Of a stretch of DNA of 64,000 nt, positions 44,861 to 55,430 are shown in pieces. The position numbers and the translations under genes were made by a program. The DNA is taken from NCBI GenBank assembly GCA_021805985.1, contig JAJZDN010000005.1, positions 1 to 64,000 of the forward strand, in the 5' to 3' direction. This DNA comes from Planctomycetota bacterium. GTDB taxonomy: Bacteria; Planctomycetota; Phycisphaerae; WQYP01. The notes beneath the pieces are model-generated. The model did not search any database and was not told where the DNA came from. It saw only the letters and a program-made list of their open reading frames with translations. Every line of letters starts with the position of its first letter. Position 1 is the stretch's first letter.

Positions 44861-45042
44861 TTATTCCCTATTTGGACTGGATTGCCATGACCTGTTTCAT
44901 ACTGGGAAGGCCCGCCATGCTTCTGGCGATGATCACCGCGCTCCTGGAATTTCGCCTGAACCTCAAACCTGTATCGCTTGAGCAGGATTTTTTGAGAGGC
45001 ATACAACGCCACCGGCCGAACAACTATTCGACTCTGACTTAA
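44851..45042 (+). CDS. Small hydrophobic protein overlapping imuA (63 aa)
   Basis: Begins 10 bases inside the imuA 3' end, an overlap typical of translational coupling. The sequence has one likely transmembrane stretch (TCFILGRPAMLLAMITAL) and a basic C-terminal tail (LRGIQRHRPNN). It does not resemble the start of an ImuB Y-family polymerase. No known family; may be a real coupled peptide or chance. Confidence 0.4.
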   Translation: MELIIPYLDWIAMTCFILGRPAMLLAMITALLEFRLNLKPVSLEQDFLRGIQRHRPNNYSTLT

Positions 45043-45105
45043 ACAGCCCCCCCTTCATAAGCGAGGTGGGAATACACCATTGATCTACTGCCACCCAATA
45101 GACCC

Positions 45106-46248
45106 CTATTTATAAAATGCCAGGAGCGTATCGGCTACGTGTTGGATTTGGGCGTCCGTGAGTTCTGGAAATACGGGCAGCGCCAAGACTTCGCGGCAGG
45201 CTTGTTCAGAAACTGGAAACGCCCCTTCACGGTATCCCAAGTCTTGAAAGCATTCCTGAAGGTGCAGCGGCCGGGGATAATATATCGCGCTTCCAATGCC
45301 CTGTTTTTGCAGATATTCTTTCGCGGAATCCCGGCGGGGAACGCGGACGACATATTGGTGATACACGTGATGGGTTCCGGGAATTTCTACCGGTGCAATT
45401 ACATCGGTATTCTTAAAACGCTGGGAATAATACGCTGCGATCTGGCGGCGGCGATTATTCCACTTATCGAGATATTTCAATTTGACATTTAACACCGCGC
45501 ACTGGATGCCGTCCAGGCGAAAATTTCCGCCAACAAAAGCGTGATGGTAGCGGCTGGTTTCACCGTGCTGCCGGGTCTGCTCCAGGCGGCCGGCAAGTTT
45601 CGTGTCTCGGACGATCACCGCCCCGGCATCGCCGGCGGCCCCGAGATTCTTCGTAGGATAAAATGAAAGACACGCAGTGCTGCCAAGTTCACCCGGGATT
45701 TTCCCCTGACTATCTTTAGCGCCGATACACTGTGCGGCATCTTCCACAATTTTCAGGTTGTGCTTGCCGCACAATTCCGCCAGAGGACTCATTTCGCACA
45801 TTTGGCCAAATAGATGAACAGGAATTACCGCCTTGCACTGGGCATCAGCCACTGAGTCAATGGCATCGGTGCGCATGAGAAATGTTGCGGGATCAATATC
45901 CACAAATATCGGCTTTGCGCCAGCGCGGGTAATGCAACCGGCGGTGGCGAAAAAAGTGAAGGGCGTGGTGATGACTTTATCCCCCCTGCCGATGCCCAAA
46001 GCCATCAAAGATGCCAATATCGCGTCCGTGCCGCTGGATACTGCCACGGCCCGTGCATTAAATAACTGTCCAAGATTGCTCTCAAAGTCTTTCAAGGCCT
46101 TGCCGCCGATGTATTCGGTTGAATCCAGAACGCCGCGCACAGCAGCTTCAATTTCAGAGCGCAGAATTTGATATTGTGTTAAAATTTCAAACATGGGAAC
46201 CGAGGTGGTATGCGCGGCCGCAGATTTTATGACAAGATTATCCGACAT
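45106..46248 (-). CDS. DegT/DnrJ/EryC1-family sugar aminotransferase (380 aa)
   Basis: PLP-dependent aminotransferase acting on nucleotide-linked keto sugars for surface glycans. Visible motifs: AVSSGTDAILASLMALGIG, VITTPFTFFATAGCI, IVEDAAQCIGA and SFYPTKNLGAAGDAGAVI, in which the lysine forms the Schiff base; HHVYHQYVVR and IYYPRPLHLQECF close the active site. Length is normal. It stands alone, divergent from the GH53 gene; its partners in sugar synthesis are not in the window. The exact sugar cannot be read. Confidence 0.88.
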   Translation of the reverse strand: MSDNLVIKSAAAHTTSVPMFEILTQYQILRSEIEAAVRGVLDSTEYIGGKALKDFESNLGQLFNARAVAVSSGTDAILASLMALGIGRGDKVITTPFTFFATAGCITRAGAKPIFVDIDPATFLMRTDAIDSVADAQCKAVIPVHLFGQMCEMSPLAELCGKHNLKIVEDAAQCIGAKDSQGKIPGELGSTACLSFYPTKNLGAAGDAGAVIVRDTKLAGRLEQTRQHGETSRYHHAFVGGNFRLDGIQCAVLNVKLKYLDKWNNRRRQIAAYYSQRFKNTDVIAPVEIPGTHHVYHQYVVRVPRRDSAKEYLQKQGIGSAIYYPRPLHLQECFQDLGYREGAFPVSEQACREVLALPVFPELTDAQIQHVADTLLAFYK

Positions 46249-46416
46249 TTACTTCTCCAAATCAGACTCCTGGCGTCTGTCCCGAAATGCTATGCCAATG
46301 CACAGAAATTGTCCACGCTGCGTCCTGGTTCGGTCCTGGTTCGGACGGGCGGCCAAGAGATTGTGTTCACCGCCGAAAAGCCAGATAAAGAGATTTATAT
46401 TTAAGGAAGATAAAAT

Positions 46417-47595
46417 ATGATTGACACTGTTACGCTGGATCGGGCCGCCTCCATAATTGGGGTAAGGATAAAAAGGCACCATTGGGTTGTGCTTATTTTA
46501 ATCATGGCCGCCCTGCCGAATGTGTTGCGCGCGGCATCAGCGAAAACTGATTTTCTGGCTGGTGCAGATGTTTCGTATTTTGGCTACATTGAGGCGCATG
46601 GTGGTATATATCGTTATGATCGAAAGCCGATGGGGCTAATCCAAGCCTTTAAGCAGTCGGGCTGTAATTGCCTGCGATTGCGGTTGTGGCATCGGGCGAC
46701 AAGGATGGAGCAATCGCGATTGGGCAAACTCGCGACGCTTAATGATTTGGCGTATACACTGCCACTGGCCCAGAAAATTAAGAAAGCCGGACTTTATTTT
46801 ATTCTGGACATGCATTTTTCGGATACCTGGGCGGACCCCGGCCATCAATTTGCTCCTGCCGCCTGGCGGAAATTAACGCTATCTCAACTGCGTGTGCGAC
46901 TGCGTGCTTATTGCCGGCGCGTGATTGCAACACTGCGGAAAGCCCACGCCATGCCTGATATGGTCTTGGTGGGCAATGAGATTAATAGCGGGATGCTTTG
47001 GCCGCAGGGGAAATTGTGGGTAAATCATAAAGCACGATGGAATCGCTTGGCGTCGCTGTTGAAGGCCGCGATCGCCGGTGTTTACGCAGGCAGCGGAACG
47101 CATACGCCCAAGATCATGATCCAGTTAGCCGATACCTCGTATGCCCCGGAATTCTATCATCAGCTCATGGCCCATGGTGTGCATTTTGATGTGATCGGAT
47201 ATGACTTTTATCCCTATTGGGGCGGCGCGTTAAAACATTTGAAATCGCACCTTGAGAAACTTGCTAATTCCGTGCACAAACCGATTATCGTTGCGGAAAC
47301 AGCGTATCCGTGGATTAACGACGCGCACAATGCCAGATGGAAATCCAAACCCGGAATGCAATTTCCGTTCACACCCGCAGGACAAGCGCGGTACGCACGG
47401 GCAGTAATAAAAATAGTTAAAACTCTGCCCGACCATCTCGGGCGGGGCGTATGGTGGTGGGGAGCGGAGTATAATCCGGATCAGAAGGACTTTGCACGTA
47501 ATTCATGGTCGTATCGTTCTCTATTCGATAAGCACGGCAATGCGCTGCCAGCGATGCGGGTTTTGGGAGAGGCGGCGCGGGGCGGCGAAAAGTAA
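46417..47595 (+). CDS. GH53 arabinogalactan endo-beta-1,4-galactanase (392 aa)
   Basis: Cleaves the beta-1,4-galactan side chains of pectin. A signal peptide (VVLILIMAALPNVLRA) follows a 22-residue basic N-region. The GH53 barrel shows GADVSYFGYIEAHG, NCLRLRLW, YFILDMHFSDTWADPGHQ, the acid/base glutamate in LVGNEINSGMLWP, the DVIGYDFYPYWGG strand and the nucleophile in IVAETAYPW. AAGGAAG sets the start. The GH35 gene follows 48 bases downstream of the stop and they likely form an operon: this enzyme makes galacto-oligosaccharides that GH35 finishes. Confidence 0.93.
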   Translation: MIDTVTLDRAASIIGVRIKRHHWVVLILIMAALPNVLRAASAKTDFLAGADVSYFGYIEAHGGIYRYDRKPMGLIQAFKQSGCNCLRLRLWHRATRMEQSRLGKLATLNDLAYTLPLAQKIKKAGLYFILDMHFSDTWADPGHQFAPAAWRKLTLSQLRVRLRAYCRRVIATLRKAHAMPDMVLVGNEINSGMLWPQGKLWVNHKARWNRLASLLKAAIAGVYAGSGTHTPKIMIQLADTSYAPEFYHQLMAHGVHFDVIGYDFYPYWGGALKHLKSHLEKLANSVHKPIIVAETAYPWINDAHNARWKSKPGMQFPFTPAGQARYARAVIKIVKTLPDHLGRGVWWWGAEYNPDQKDFARNSWSYRSLFDKHGNALPAMRVLGEAARGGEK

Positions 47596-47643
47596 AAATG
47601 GCGAAGTGGTTGTTTGAACGAGTGTTTCAGAAGGCTTTTTTGC

Positions 47644-50088
47644 ATGTATAAATGGTTTCGTACACTGGCCGCAGGTTTTGCCGTGATGGTGGCAGCTCGC
47701 GGTTTATCCCACGGCCTGCATGCCGCTGTTTTAAGCGTGACGATTCCTCAGGCTGCAGCGCCTCGGAAATGTCCTCTGGTTATGGGTACAGCACGTAATC
47801 CGGATGGCGATGTTTTGTCGATTAATCGACAGTGCATTGAACTCAATGGCAAACCCTGGATTCCGGTAGCGGGCGAATTTCATTATGTGCGATATCCGCG
47901 CCGGGATTGGCTGACGGAATTGCGGAAAATGAAAGCCGGCGGGATCAATGTGGTGTCCACGTATGTTTTCTGGATTTATCAGGAGGAGCAAAGGGGAGTT
48001 TGGGACTGGCGGGGCCGACGGGATTTGCGGGCCTTTCTAAAAGATTGCAAAAAAGTTGGCTTGTTGGCCGTGGTGCGGATAGGCCCCTGGGATCATGGTG
48101 AAGTGCGTAACGGCGGATTCCCAAATTGGGTGGAGCATTCCGGCGTGCATCTGCGAAGTAATGATCCGCGCTTTATTGCCATGGTAAAGCCCATGTATCG
48201 GCAGATCGCTGGGCAAATGCGGGGTCTGTTGTGGAAGAATGGCGGCCCGGTTATTGATGTCCAGGTGGATAACGAATGTGGTGATTTGCCTTACCTGTAT
48301 CACCTTAAGCAGATCGCCCGGCGCGACGGTATTGATGTGCCATTTTATAACATGACGGGGTGGAATAATGTTGCCGCTCCTAACTGGCAATTACTGCCCA
48401 TGTTCGGCAACTATCCTGATGGATTTTGGACCAATGCCCCGCATGGCTTTCCGTATGCTTATGATTTTACACCCGTGCGTTCGCCGCGCGACACCAATCA
48501 GTTCGCCAAATTCCCCTTTGTATGCTGCGAAATCGGCGGCGGCATGGCATCCAGTTACGCTCATCGCATTTGGATCAACAGCAATGATATTGGGGCGTTA
48601 TCGCTGGCGGAACTGGCGGATGGGGCCGTCTGGCAGGGATATTACATGTATCAGGGCGGTTGGGATTTGCGGGGAAAATTAAGCTATTTTAATGAGACAT
48701 TGGCCACGCAACATTACAACGACTTGCCCTATATTAATTATGACTTCCAGGCTCCGTTGGGCGCATGCGGGCAGGAGCGACCGCAATACAATCTGCTGCG
48801 GCAGCAGGCGATGTTTCTGCATGATTTCGGCAACAAGCTGGGGTTGATGCCGGCCATTATACCAGAGGGCACCAAGGGAAAACGCAGCGGCACCCCGCTG
48901 CAATGGGATGTGCGATCCAATGGCCGCAATGGCTTTTTGTTTTTTAATAATTATCAATATGAACATGCGTTGCCCGCAAAGCACAACGTGCAATTCTCGC
49001 TGCAACAGAATGGCGACACAATTTTGATTCCCGCCAAGCCCATAACCATTCCGGCCGGAAGTTATGGCTGGTGGCCGGTGAATCTGAATTGCAATGGGGT
49101 GATGATTCAGTACGCAACGGTCGAACCCATTTGCCACGTCCAAAGCGGCAAGACCCGGTTTTATTTTTTTGGAGCCATCAAGGGCATTGCGCCGCAAATG
49201 ACCCTGGCACCCGGTGCCGGCGTACAATTGCACGTGAAAACCGGCACCGTCACTGATATGCCACATGCGATAAATATTTCTAACATTACCGCAGGCTTAA
49301 ACACGGCCATCAGTGCTGTGACGCCCGCGAGAAAACGTGTGAAGTTTATTATTCTCAGTGCTCCCGAAGCGAGACATTTATGGAAAATCCGGATCGGATC
49401 AATTAGTCGGGCTGTTATCAGCGCCGATGCACTTGTTCCCATGGGACACACGCTGGAATTGCAGCGGGAAAACGCGAAAGCCTTTTCATTGGCGATCCTA
49501 CCGGCACCGATGCACTTGGCCATGGATGGTAAAAACGTCCCGGGCCGCGCGGACGGCAATTTTATTCGTTATTCCGATGCTGCTGCGGCGCAGGTCCCAG
49601 CGGGCATTACATGCACGCTGCTGAAACATGCCAATCTGACCTTGGCAGAAAAAATGTATCCGATGATTCGCAAAAACTGGAACACCGCCGCCGTAACGCG
49701 CTGGCATATCAATATTCCGTTGCAGGATAGATCGCTGCCGTTGCTGCTGCGAATCCATTACGTCGGCAATGTGCTGCGCGTTTACGCGGGCGGAAAACTG
49801 ATTGTGGATGATTTTTATAATGGCAAGCCGCTGGATTTTCCGCTAGACCGAATTCCGCTGAAGTTGTGTGGTGACATTGAATTGCGCATGCTGCCACTGT
49901 TTGCTCATTCTCCGGTAACGCTGCCACCGCAGGCAAAACCGAATTTTCGGTTACACAAGGCGTACGCGGTTATAAAAAGCATTCAGCCCCTTCTGGAAAG
50001 CCACGTAATGTGTGCTGTATCCGGCACGCAGAACGGCGCTGCTGCTACACTGCGGCAAGGCGAAGTTGCGGAAAAGCCTAAGCCGTAA
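47644..50088 (+). CDS. GH35 beta-galactosidase (814 aa)
   Basis: Exo-beta-galactosidase predicted to act after the GH53 galactanase. A signal peptide is followed by the GH35 barrel: VAGEFHYVRYPRRDW, INVVSTYVFWIYQEE, VVRIGPWDHGE, the acid/base glutamate in VQVDNECGD (usually ENEYG) and the nucleophile in VCCEIGGGMAS. C-terminal jelly-roll domains follow. Start: the ATG of MYKWFRT with AAGG upstream was preferred over a TTG start 30 bases earlier. A long palindrome lies after the stop, between it and recA. Confidence 0.88.
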   Translation: MYKWFRTLAAGFAVMVAARGLSHGLHAAVLSVTIPQAAAPRKCPLVMGTARNPDGDVLSINRQCIELNGKPWIPVAGEFHYVRYPRRDWLTELRKMKAGGINVVSTYVFWIYQEEQRGVWDWRGRRDLRAFLKDCKKVGLLAVVRIGPWDHGEVRNGGFPNWVEHSGVHLRSNDPRFIAMVKPMYRQIAGQMRGLLWKNGGPVIDVQVDNECGDLPYLYHLKQIARRDGIDVPFYNMTGWNNVAAPNWQLLPMFGNYPDGFWTNAPHGFPYAYDFTPVRSPRDTNQFAKFPFVCCEIGGGMASSYAHRIWINSNDIGALSLAELADGAVWQGYYMYQGGWDLRGKLSYFNETLATQHYNDLPYINYDFQAPLGACGQERPQYNLLRQQAMFLHDFGNKLGLMPAIIPEGTKGKRSGTPLQWDVRSNGRNGFLFFNNYQYEHALPAKHNVQFSLQQNGDTILIPAKPITIPAGSYGWWPVNLNCNGVMIQYATVEPICHVQSGKTRFYFFGAIKGIAPQMTLAPGAGVQLHVKTGTVTDMPHAINISNITAGLNTAISAVTPARKRVKFIILSAPEARHLWKIRIGSISRAVISADALVPMGHTLELQRENAKAFSLAILPAPMHLAMDGKNVPGRADGNFIRYSDAAAAQVPAGITCTLLKHANLTLAEKMYPMIRKNWNTAAVTRWHINIPLQDRSLPLLLRIHYVGNVLRVYAGGKLIVDDFYNGKPLDFPLDRIPLKLCGDIELRMLPLFAHSPVTLPPQAKPNFRLHKAYAVIKSIQPLLESHVMCAVSGTQNGAAATLRQGEVAEKPKP

Positions 50089-50121
50089 ATGGGGACCATA
50101 AGCCAGCGCAGCCCACACCTT

Positions 50122-50153
50122 GGCTCATACACAGCTTGTGCTGTGTATGAGCC
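50122..50153. terminator. Perfect 14-bp stem-loop between convergent GH35 and recA
   Basis: GGCTCATACACAGC, loop TTGT, and the exact complement. It lies 34 bases after the GH35 stop and 36 bases beyond the recA stop, so it could end transcription from both sides. Neither side has a T-run, so it may instead be a stabilising 3' hairpin or a regulatory palindrome. Confidence 0.6.
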
Positions 50154-50188
50154 TGTCCGGGCGTCACTTCGCAATGCTTGTGTTTTTT

Positions 50189-51313
50189 TTACCGCCCCGC
50201 CGCCGCCTTGGCTACGGGACGCTCCGGCGTCGCCTCCGGCTTGGGTGCTGCGGGTTTGGTCTCAGGCTTTACCGCTGCCACGGGTACTGCGGGCTTCTCG
50301 GGTATGGGAACAACCAGCCGCTTGGCGAGGATTTTTTCCCGAATTTCCTTGGTGGCATCCGGATTATCCTTGAGAAACTGCCGGGCCTGCTCTCTACCCT
50401 GGCCCATACGGGCTGGACCATAACTGAACCACGCACCGCTTTTATCGACAATGTTGTCAGCCACGGCAATATCCAACAGGTCGCCTTCATAGCTGATGCC
50501 GCTGTCAAACAAAATATCAAATTCCGCTTCGCGGAATGGCGGGGCAATTTTGTTTTTTACAACCTTGGCCCGTACATGATTACCAATGGCCACTTCACCT
50601 TCTTTAATGGTGTTGATACGCCGAATATCAATACGAACCGAGCTATAAAATTTCAGTGCCCTTCCACCCGTGGTGGTTTCGGGATTGCCAAACATCACAC
50701 CAATTTTTTCGCGTATCTGGTTGATGAAGATCACCAGAGTTTTGCTCTTGGAGACCGCACCGGTAAGTTTTCGCATGGCCTGACTCATCAGCCGCGCCTG
50801 CATACCCATGGAGGCATCCCCCATATCCCCTTCAATTTCTGCCTTGGGAATTAACGCTGCCACAGAATCTACGACAATGACATCCACGGCGTTGGATCGT
50901 ACCAGCAGTTCCACAATTTCCAGAGCCTGCTCGCCCGTATCCGGCTGGCTGACCAGCAAGTCTCTCAGGCTTACCCCCAGCCGTTTGGCCCAAGTGGGGT
51001 CCAAGGCATGTTCCGCATCGACGAATGCGGCCACGCCCGCGAGTTTTTGTGCTTCCGCAATGATATGCAGACATAAAGTAGTTTTACCGGAAGATTCCGG
51101 CCCGAATACTTCCACAATTCTGCCCCGGGGAATGCCTTTGCCTCCCAAGGCGATATCCAAGCCCAATGAGCCTGTTGGGATGCCTTCAATAGCCAGCGGA
51201 TTTACGCCGTCCATTTTCATGATGGCACCCTTGCCGAAGTTTTTTTCAATTTGCGACAATGCCCGGTCAAGAGCCTGATCGCGTGCCGTTGAGCTTACTG
51301 CATCTTTAGACAT
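50189..51313 (-). CDS. recA: Recombinase RecA (374 aa)
   Basis: Central strand-exchange protein and SOS co-protease. Walker [11 protein letters not shown], Walker [16 protein letters not shown], loop L1 [18 protein letters not shown] and loop L2 [19 protein letters not shown] are intact. The C-terminal tail is unusually rich in Ala, Pro, Lys and Glu ([19 protein letters not shown]). Its own promoter lies at 51373-51400. clpB is upstream in the same direction, separated by 119 bases. Confidence 0.97.
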   Translation of the reverse strand: MSKDAVSSTARDQALDRALSQIEKNFGKGAIMKMDGVNPLAIEGIPTGSLGLDIALGGKGIPRGRIVEVFGPESSGKTTLCLHIIAEAQKLAGVAAFVDAEHALDPTWAKRLGVSLRDLLVSQPDTGEQALEIVELLVRSNAVDVIVVDSVAALIPKAEIEGDMGDASMGMQARLMSQAMRKLTGAVSKSKTLVIFINQIREKIGVMFGNPETTTGGRALKFYSSVRIDIRRINTIKEGEVAIGNHVRAKVVKNKIAPPFREAEFDILFDSGISYEGDLLDIAVADNIVDKSGAWFSYGPARMGQGREQARQFLKDNPDATKEIREKILAKRLVVPIPEKPAVPVAAVKPETKPAAPKPEATPERPVAKAAAGR

Positions 51314-51372
51314 GATAATCTCGCAATAAAAAAGTAATTCTGCGCCCCACCACGATGGGGAAGCTATAGGTA

Positions 51373-51400
51373 ATTATACCTAACGAATTACGAACGTCAA
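51373..51400 (-). promoter_or_regulatory. recA promoter
   Basis: On the minus strand TTGACG (51395-51400), a 16-base spacer and a perfect TATAAT (51373-51378). Between it and the start codon is a small GC hairpin (CCCCA/TGGGG, 51335-51350). No LexA box of the E. coli or Gram-positive type is evident. Confidence 0.7.
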
Positions 51401-51432
51401 GCAGTATTTTAAGTTCTATTTTACCGGCTTTT

Positions 51433-54051
51433 CTACTCCACTTCTCCTTCCACAATTGGCCCTCCGGCTGCAAAGGTGAAGCGTCCATGGCGATCGGCAT
51501 CAATGCGGATGGAACTGCCCTCCGGGAAGTCGCCGCTTAGCAGCTTTTCTGCTAAAGGATTTTCAATCTGCTGCTGGATCAGCCGCTTAAGCGGACGTGC
51601 ACCATATGTGACATCATACCCCTGTTCGCCAAGTTCACGACGGGCTTTGTCGCTGATGATCAGGCTGTGGCCACGCTCGGCTAACCGCTGTTCCAGATGC
51701 TGGAGTTGAATTGTCACAATGGCAGCAAGTTGCGCTTTTTGCAATGTATGAAAAATCACAACTTCATCTACGCGATTAAGAAATTCCGGACGGAAGTGTT
51801 GCTTTAAAACATCCCGCACGCCGGCTTCAATTTCCCAATCGGCACCCTTTTTAGCCGTGAGGTCCTGAATCATCTGGGAGCCGAGGTTGCTGGTCATGAC
51901 AATGAGTGTGTTTTTAAAATCTACCGTGCGCCCCTGCCCGTCGGTGAGGCGTCCATCGTCGAGCACCTGCAAAAGCACATTGAATACATCACGGTGGGCC
52001 TTTTCAATTTCATCAAATAGAATAACACAGTACGGTCGGCGACGAACCGATTCCGTCAGTACACCGCCTTCTTCATAGCCCACATATCCCGGCGGTGCCC
52101 CGATAAGCCGGGCCACGCTGTGCTGCTCCATAAACTCAGACATATCAATGCGTATCATGGATTCTTCGGTATCGAACAGAAATTCCGCCAGGGCCTTGCA
52201 GAGTTCCGTTTTGCCCACGCCGGTGGGACCCAAAAACATAAAACTTCCGATAGGCCGGTGTGGATCCCCCAGCCCTGCCCGATTGCGCCGCACCGCATTA
52301 CTTACGGCTTTTACCGCTTCATCCTGCCCGATGACCCGGCGGCGCAGGAATTCTTCCATGCGCTTGAGGCGTTCCTTGTCCCCTTCCAGCATTTTGGTAA
52401 CGGGGATGCCCGTCCATTTTGCAACAACATGGGCGATCTCCTCCGGCGTGACCTCTTCACGCACCATCGACTGACCGGATTTGAGAATTTCTTCCAGTTG
52501 TTTCTGCCGGGCCTGCAAATCTGCATCAAGTTGCCGCATGTCCCCGTAGCGCAACCGGGCGGCTTCTTCCAATTTTCCCTGCCGCTGTGCTTCTTCCAGA
52601 TGGGTCTGAGTCTGCTGGATTTTTTCCCGGATTTCCTTGATGCCGCGCAATACGCCGGATTCACGTTCCCATTTGGCGGTGAGTTCGGCGTTACGCTCAT
52701 TAAGATCCGCCAGGAGTTTCTGATCTTTCTCCAATTGCTGGCGTGAAGCGTCGTCTTTTTCTTTTTTCAATGCTTCGCGTTGCACTTCCAACTGCATAAT
52801 TCTGCGCCGCAGATCATCCAGTGCAGCGGGCATCGTGTCATTTTCAATTCGCAATCGACTGGCGGCCTCATCAATAAGGTCGATGGCCTTATCGGGCAGA
52901 AAACGCTCGGTAATATAGCGGTTACTTAACGTGGCGGCCGCTACGAGGGCAGCATCCACAATGCGCACGCCATGGTGGGTTTCATAACGTTCTTTGAGTC
53001 CGCGCAAGATAGAAATCGTATCCTCAACCGAGGGCTGGGGTACCATCACCGGCTGAAAACGCCGCTCCAAAGCCGGGTCTTTTTCAATGTATTTGCGGTA
53101 TTCGTCTAAGGTGGTAGCACCGATGCAACGCAATTCCCCGCGCGCCAGGGCAGGTTTAAGCAAATTAGATGCGTCCATGCTTCCTTCCGCCCGGCCGGCA
53201 CCTACCACATTATGCAGTTCATCTATAAACAGAATAACGCCGCCCGCCGCCTGTTCCACATCCTTCAGAACCGCTTTCAGGCGGTCTTCAAATTCCCCGC
53301 GGTATTTGGCCCCGGCCACCAGAGCGCCCATGTCCAGTGCGATCAGCTTTTTATTTTTAAGCCCCTCCGGCACATCCCCGGCTAAAATGCGCTGCGCTAA
53401 GCCTTCCACAATGGCCGTCTTACCAACGCCTGGCTCTCCGATAAGCACAGGATTGTTTTTGCTGCGACGGCTTAGAACCTGCATACAGCGGCGAATTTCT
53501 TCATCACGACCTATGACCGGATCCAGTTTTCCCTGCCGGGCGGATTCCACCAGATCGCGGCCATATTTTTGCAGGGTCTGGTATTTATCTTCCGGATTCT
53601 GGTCCGTCACACGGGAAGTGCCGCGAATATCTTTTAAAGCGGCGAGAACGGCATTTTTATTTATACCCGAGGAGGTCAGGGCATTTTTTGCCGCTGATTG
53701 GGAAGCGATTAATCCCAGCAGTAAATGCTCCGTGGAAAGGTATTCGTCCTTCAAACGATCCGCTTCCTTCTGCGCAGCAGCGAGCACCTCGCTGACATCC
53801 CGAGCCATGCCCAGCTGCGCCCCACCGGATACACTGGGCAGGCGATCCAGTTGTGTTTCAACGGCGGAATCCAACTGGGCCCCATCTACTCCCAATTTGG
53901 CCAGCAGGGGACGGATGATTCCCTCTTTATCCGCCAGCAACGCGGATAACACATGCAGAGCAGTCACCTCGCCATGCTGTTTTTCCGCAGCCAAACTTTG
54001 AGCATTGGCCAGAGCCTCTTGAGCTTTCACTGTAAATTTGTCGAAGCGCAT
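51433..54051 (-). CDS. clpB: Disaggregase chaperone ClpB (872 aa)
   Basis: Hexameric AAA+ disaggregase working with DnaK. Clp-N domain ([17 protein letters not shown], about 1-145), first AAA with [18 protein letters not shown], coiled middle domain (about 400-520, [19 protein letters not shown]), second AAA with [14 protein letters not shown] and [11 protein letters not shown], and a D2-small domain. The start MRFDKF was chosen because GGAAAGGA lies just upstream; the longer frame has no binding site. A TTGAAA box about 40 bases before the start could be a heat-shock-type -35, without a convincing -10. Confidence 0.96.
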   Translation of the reverse strand: MRFDKFTVKAQEALANAQSLAAEKQHGEVTALHVLSALLADKEGIIRPLLAKLGVDGAQLDSAVETQLDRLPSVSGGAQLGMARDVSEVLAAAQKEADRLKDEYLSTEHLLLGLIASQSAAKNALTSSGINKNAVLAALKDIRGTSRVTDQNPEDKYQTLQKYGRDLVESARQGKLDPVIGRDEEIRRCMQVLSRRSKNNPVLIGEPGVGKTAIVEGLAQRILAGDVPEGLKNKKLIALDMGALVAGAKYRGEFEDRLKAVLKDVEQAAGGVILFIDELHNVVGAGRAEGSMDASNLLKPALARGELRCIGATTLDEYRKYIEKDPALERRFQPVMVPQPSVEDTISILRGLKERYETHHGVRIVDAALVAAATLSNRYITERFLPDKAIDLIDEAASRLRIENDTMPAALDDLRRRIMQLEVQREALKKEKDDASRQQLEKDQKLLADLNERNAELTAKWERESGVLRGIKEIREKIQQTQTHLEEAQRQGKLEEAARLRYGDMRQLDADLQARQKQLEEILKSGQSMVREEVTPEEIAHVVAKWTGIPVTKMLEGDKERLKRMEEFLRRRVIGQDEAVKAVSNAVRRNRAGLGDPHRPIGSFMFLGPTGVGKTELCKALAEFLFDTEESMIRIDMSEFMEQHSVARLIGAPPGYVGYEEGGVLTESVRRRPYCVILFDEIEKAHRDVFNVLLQVLDDGRLTDGQGRTVDFKNTLIVMTSNLGSQMIQDLTAKKGADWEIEAGVRDVLKQHFRPEFLNRVDEVVIFHTLQKAQLAAIVTIQLQHLEQRLAERGHSLIISDKARRELGEQGYDVTYGARPLKRLIQQQIENPLAEKLLSGDFPEGSSIRIDADRHGRFTFAAGGPIVEGEVE

Positions 54052-54905
54052 AGAACTTCCTTTCCAGGAGCCATAAATTAATCCATCCCTTTCAAGCACA
54101 TTACAAATGCCATACCAGAAAAAAATAGCGAAAAGATGGCGTTTTTCAGGGGTCAGTTGCCGCCGGGGCAGTCATGAAACTGCCGATATGGCAGAAAGGA
54201 ATTTTGAGACGAGCCTACCTTGCAATCTCAGTAGCCGGGGATGCAATCCACAACGGACCGCAAAAAGACCGCTGATTACGCCGATCACGCGGATAAACAC
54301 CGGGCTTCCGTGCTTTGAGACTTCCCTACGCATGACGCACAGCACTGTCTGAGAATCGCCACGGCAATCGCGGATAGTAACCCCACCGGTGAAAATGCCG
54401 GTCCCTGAAATAGCGCCCAATTTCCGACCGCAACACCGCTATTCACTTGCGCGCGTATACCAACCCCAATCCCCGCTGTAACCCGTAACCCCGTATAGCA
54501 TCTCGCATCCCGCAGTTAGCATTCCCGGCGGCTCCAAAGCATTCTAAGTCCTAACTCCCAACTCCTGAATACTCGTCCCGCCCCTGTCCCCTGTAACCTC
54601 GGTGGTGGGTCGTTGTGGTGAAATTGTTCATTCAGTGCAACCATTATCCGCCTGAAAAAAGGCCGAAGTTGTTTTCACTCATGAATTCTACATTTTCCGC
54701 CGCAGTGGGCCAAGCGGACCCAAAACGAACCCACGCCGGTCAGCACTCATGCGTCAATTCACTTCACCCTATTTCCGCGCCCATCCGTCGAATCGGTGGA
54801 TGTTCCCTTTTTGTGTGCCTTAAGCTTCCCCGTTTCTCTTCCTCTTGGGAAAGCCCGGGAATATTACATATCTGTTGCTGTGGATTAATTCGTGATCTTC
54901 TATAT
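54052..54905. other. Gene-poor gap with low-complexity tract before the Rhs island
   Basis: No credible gene in 850 bases. Around 54430-54605 there is a repetitive C/A/T-rich tract (CCGTAACCCCGTA, CCTAACTCCCAACTCCTGAA) of a kind often dispersed in intergenic DNA of such genomes. The open frames at 54107-54352 and 54615-54926 lack binding sites and familiar motifs. It marks one border of the Rhs island. Confidence 0.5.
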
Positions 54906-55430
54906 TTATCCTTTGGAACTTCGTGAACAGCTCACGATTCCCAGGAGGCGCTTAATCTCTTCGATTGCCGATGTGCCGCCTTCGGCCACTTCGATGAAAC
55001 CTCCAACAACAACACACGCTCTGTTCAGCCACATTTCTGCGGAGATCACTGGCATATTATTTTTTGGCGCAAGCGTCAAAGAAAACGGGGGTATCATCTT
55101 GAGCACGATATTTTCAACCTCGGTTACCACTATCTTTTTTGTGAATGGCTCGAGTACTTCCGATGTTAGTTCCAATCCTCCTTGCCTCGCAAGCCGCGCG
55201 AGTTGTCCCGCGCTAAATAAGTTTCCGGCATCACGAATTGCCCGTAGCTCCTTTGCGACTGTTACGGCCGAAGCATTTCGGAAAAGGGTTTTATGGCTGA
55301 TATGGTAGGGCTGACGGTACTTTCCGGAGAGCAGTTGCAAATGCCGTAACTTAGTTAAGACATGCCTTCGTGTATCTGCCCCTTTGTAGCAAAAGCTTGA
55401 AACACGCTGTTTCGGGTTATTATTCTTCAT
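54906..55430 (-). CDS. Putative immunity protein of Rhs cassette 1 (174 aa)
   Basis: I know no named family. The ATG lies 11 bases inside the end of the Rhs cassette 1 gene and 7 bases after a strong GGAGGAGGG sequence, so it is translated with it. The protein is a paralogue of the one at 56963-57490. Both share DTRR, ELRAIRDAGNLF/EMLTAIRDMEAVF, a Q-AR/A-L run, an SAEMWL/GASIWL strand, VVGGFIEV/FVGGSISV, and a final EEIKRLLG/EAKRLLG helix. The position after a polymorphic-toxin tip suggests immunity. No signal peptide, so it should act in the cytoplasm. Confidence 0.7.
   Translation of the reverse strand: MKNNNPKQRVSSFCYKGADTRRHVLTKLRHLQLLSGKYRQPYHISHKTLFRNASAVTVAKELRAIRDAGNLFSAGQLARLARQGGLELTSEVLEPFTKKIVVTEVENIVLKMIPPFSLTLAPKNNMPVISAEMWLNRACVVVGGFIEVAEGGTSAIEEIKRLLGIVSCSRSSKG

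Noticed and set aside
44851-45042. Start of an imuB gene
   Set aside because: The 63-residue frame lacks the Y-family polymerase N-terminal motifs and ends before any polymerase domain.
53087-54001. 304-codon open frame on the plus strand
   Set aside because: Antisense to the ClpB N-terminal and first ATPase domains; Arg/Ser/Pro-rich shadow composition.
54052-54110. CIRCE element or sigma-32 promoter before clpB
   Set aside because: A TTGAAA box is present, but neither the 9-9-9 CIRCE repeat nor a matching -10 box is.
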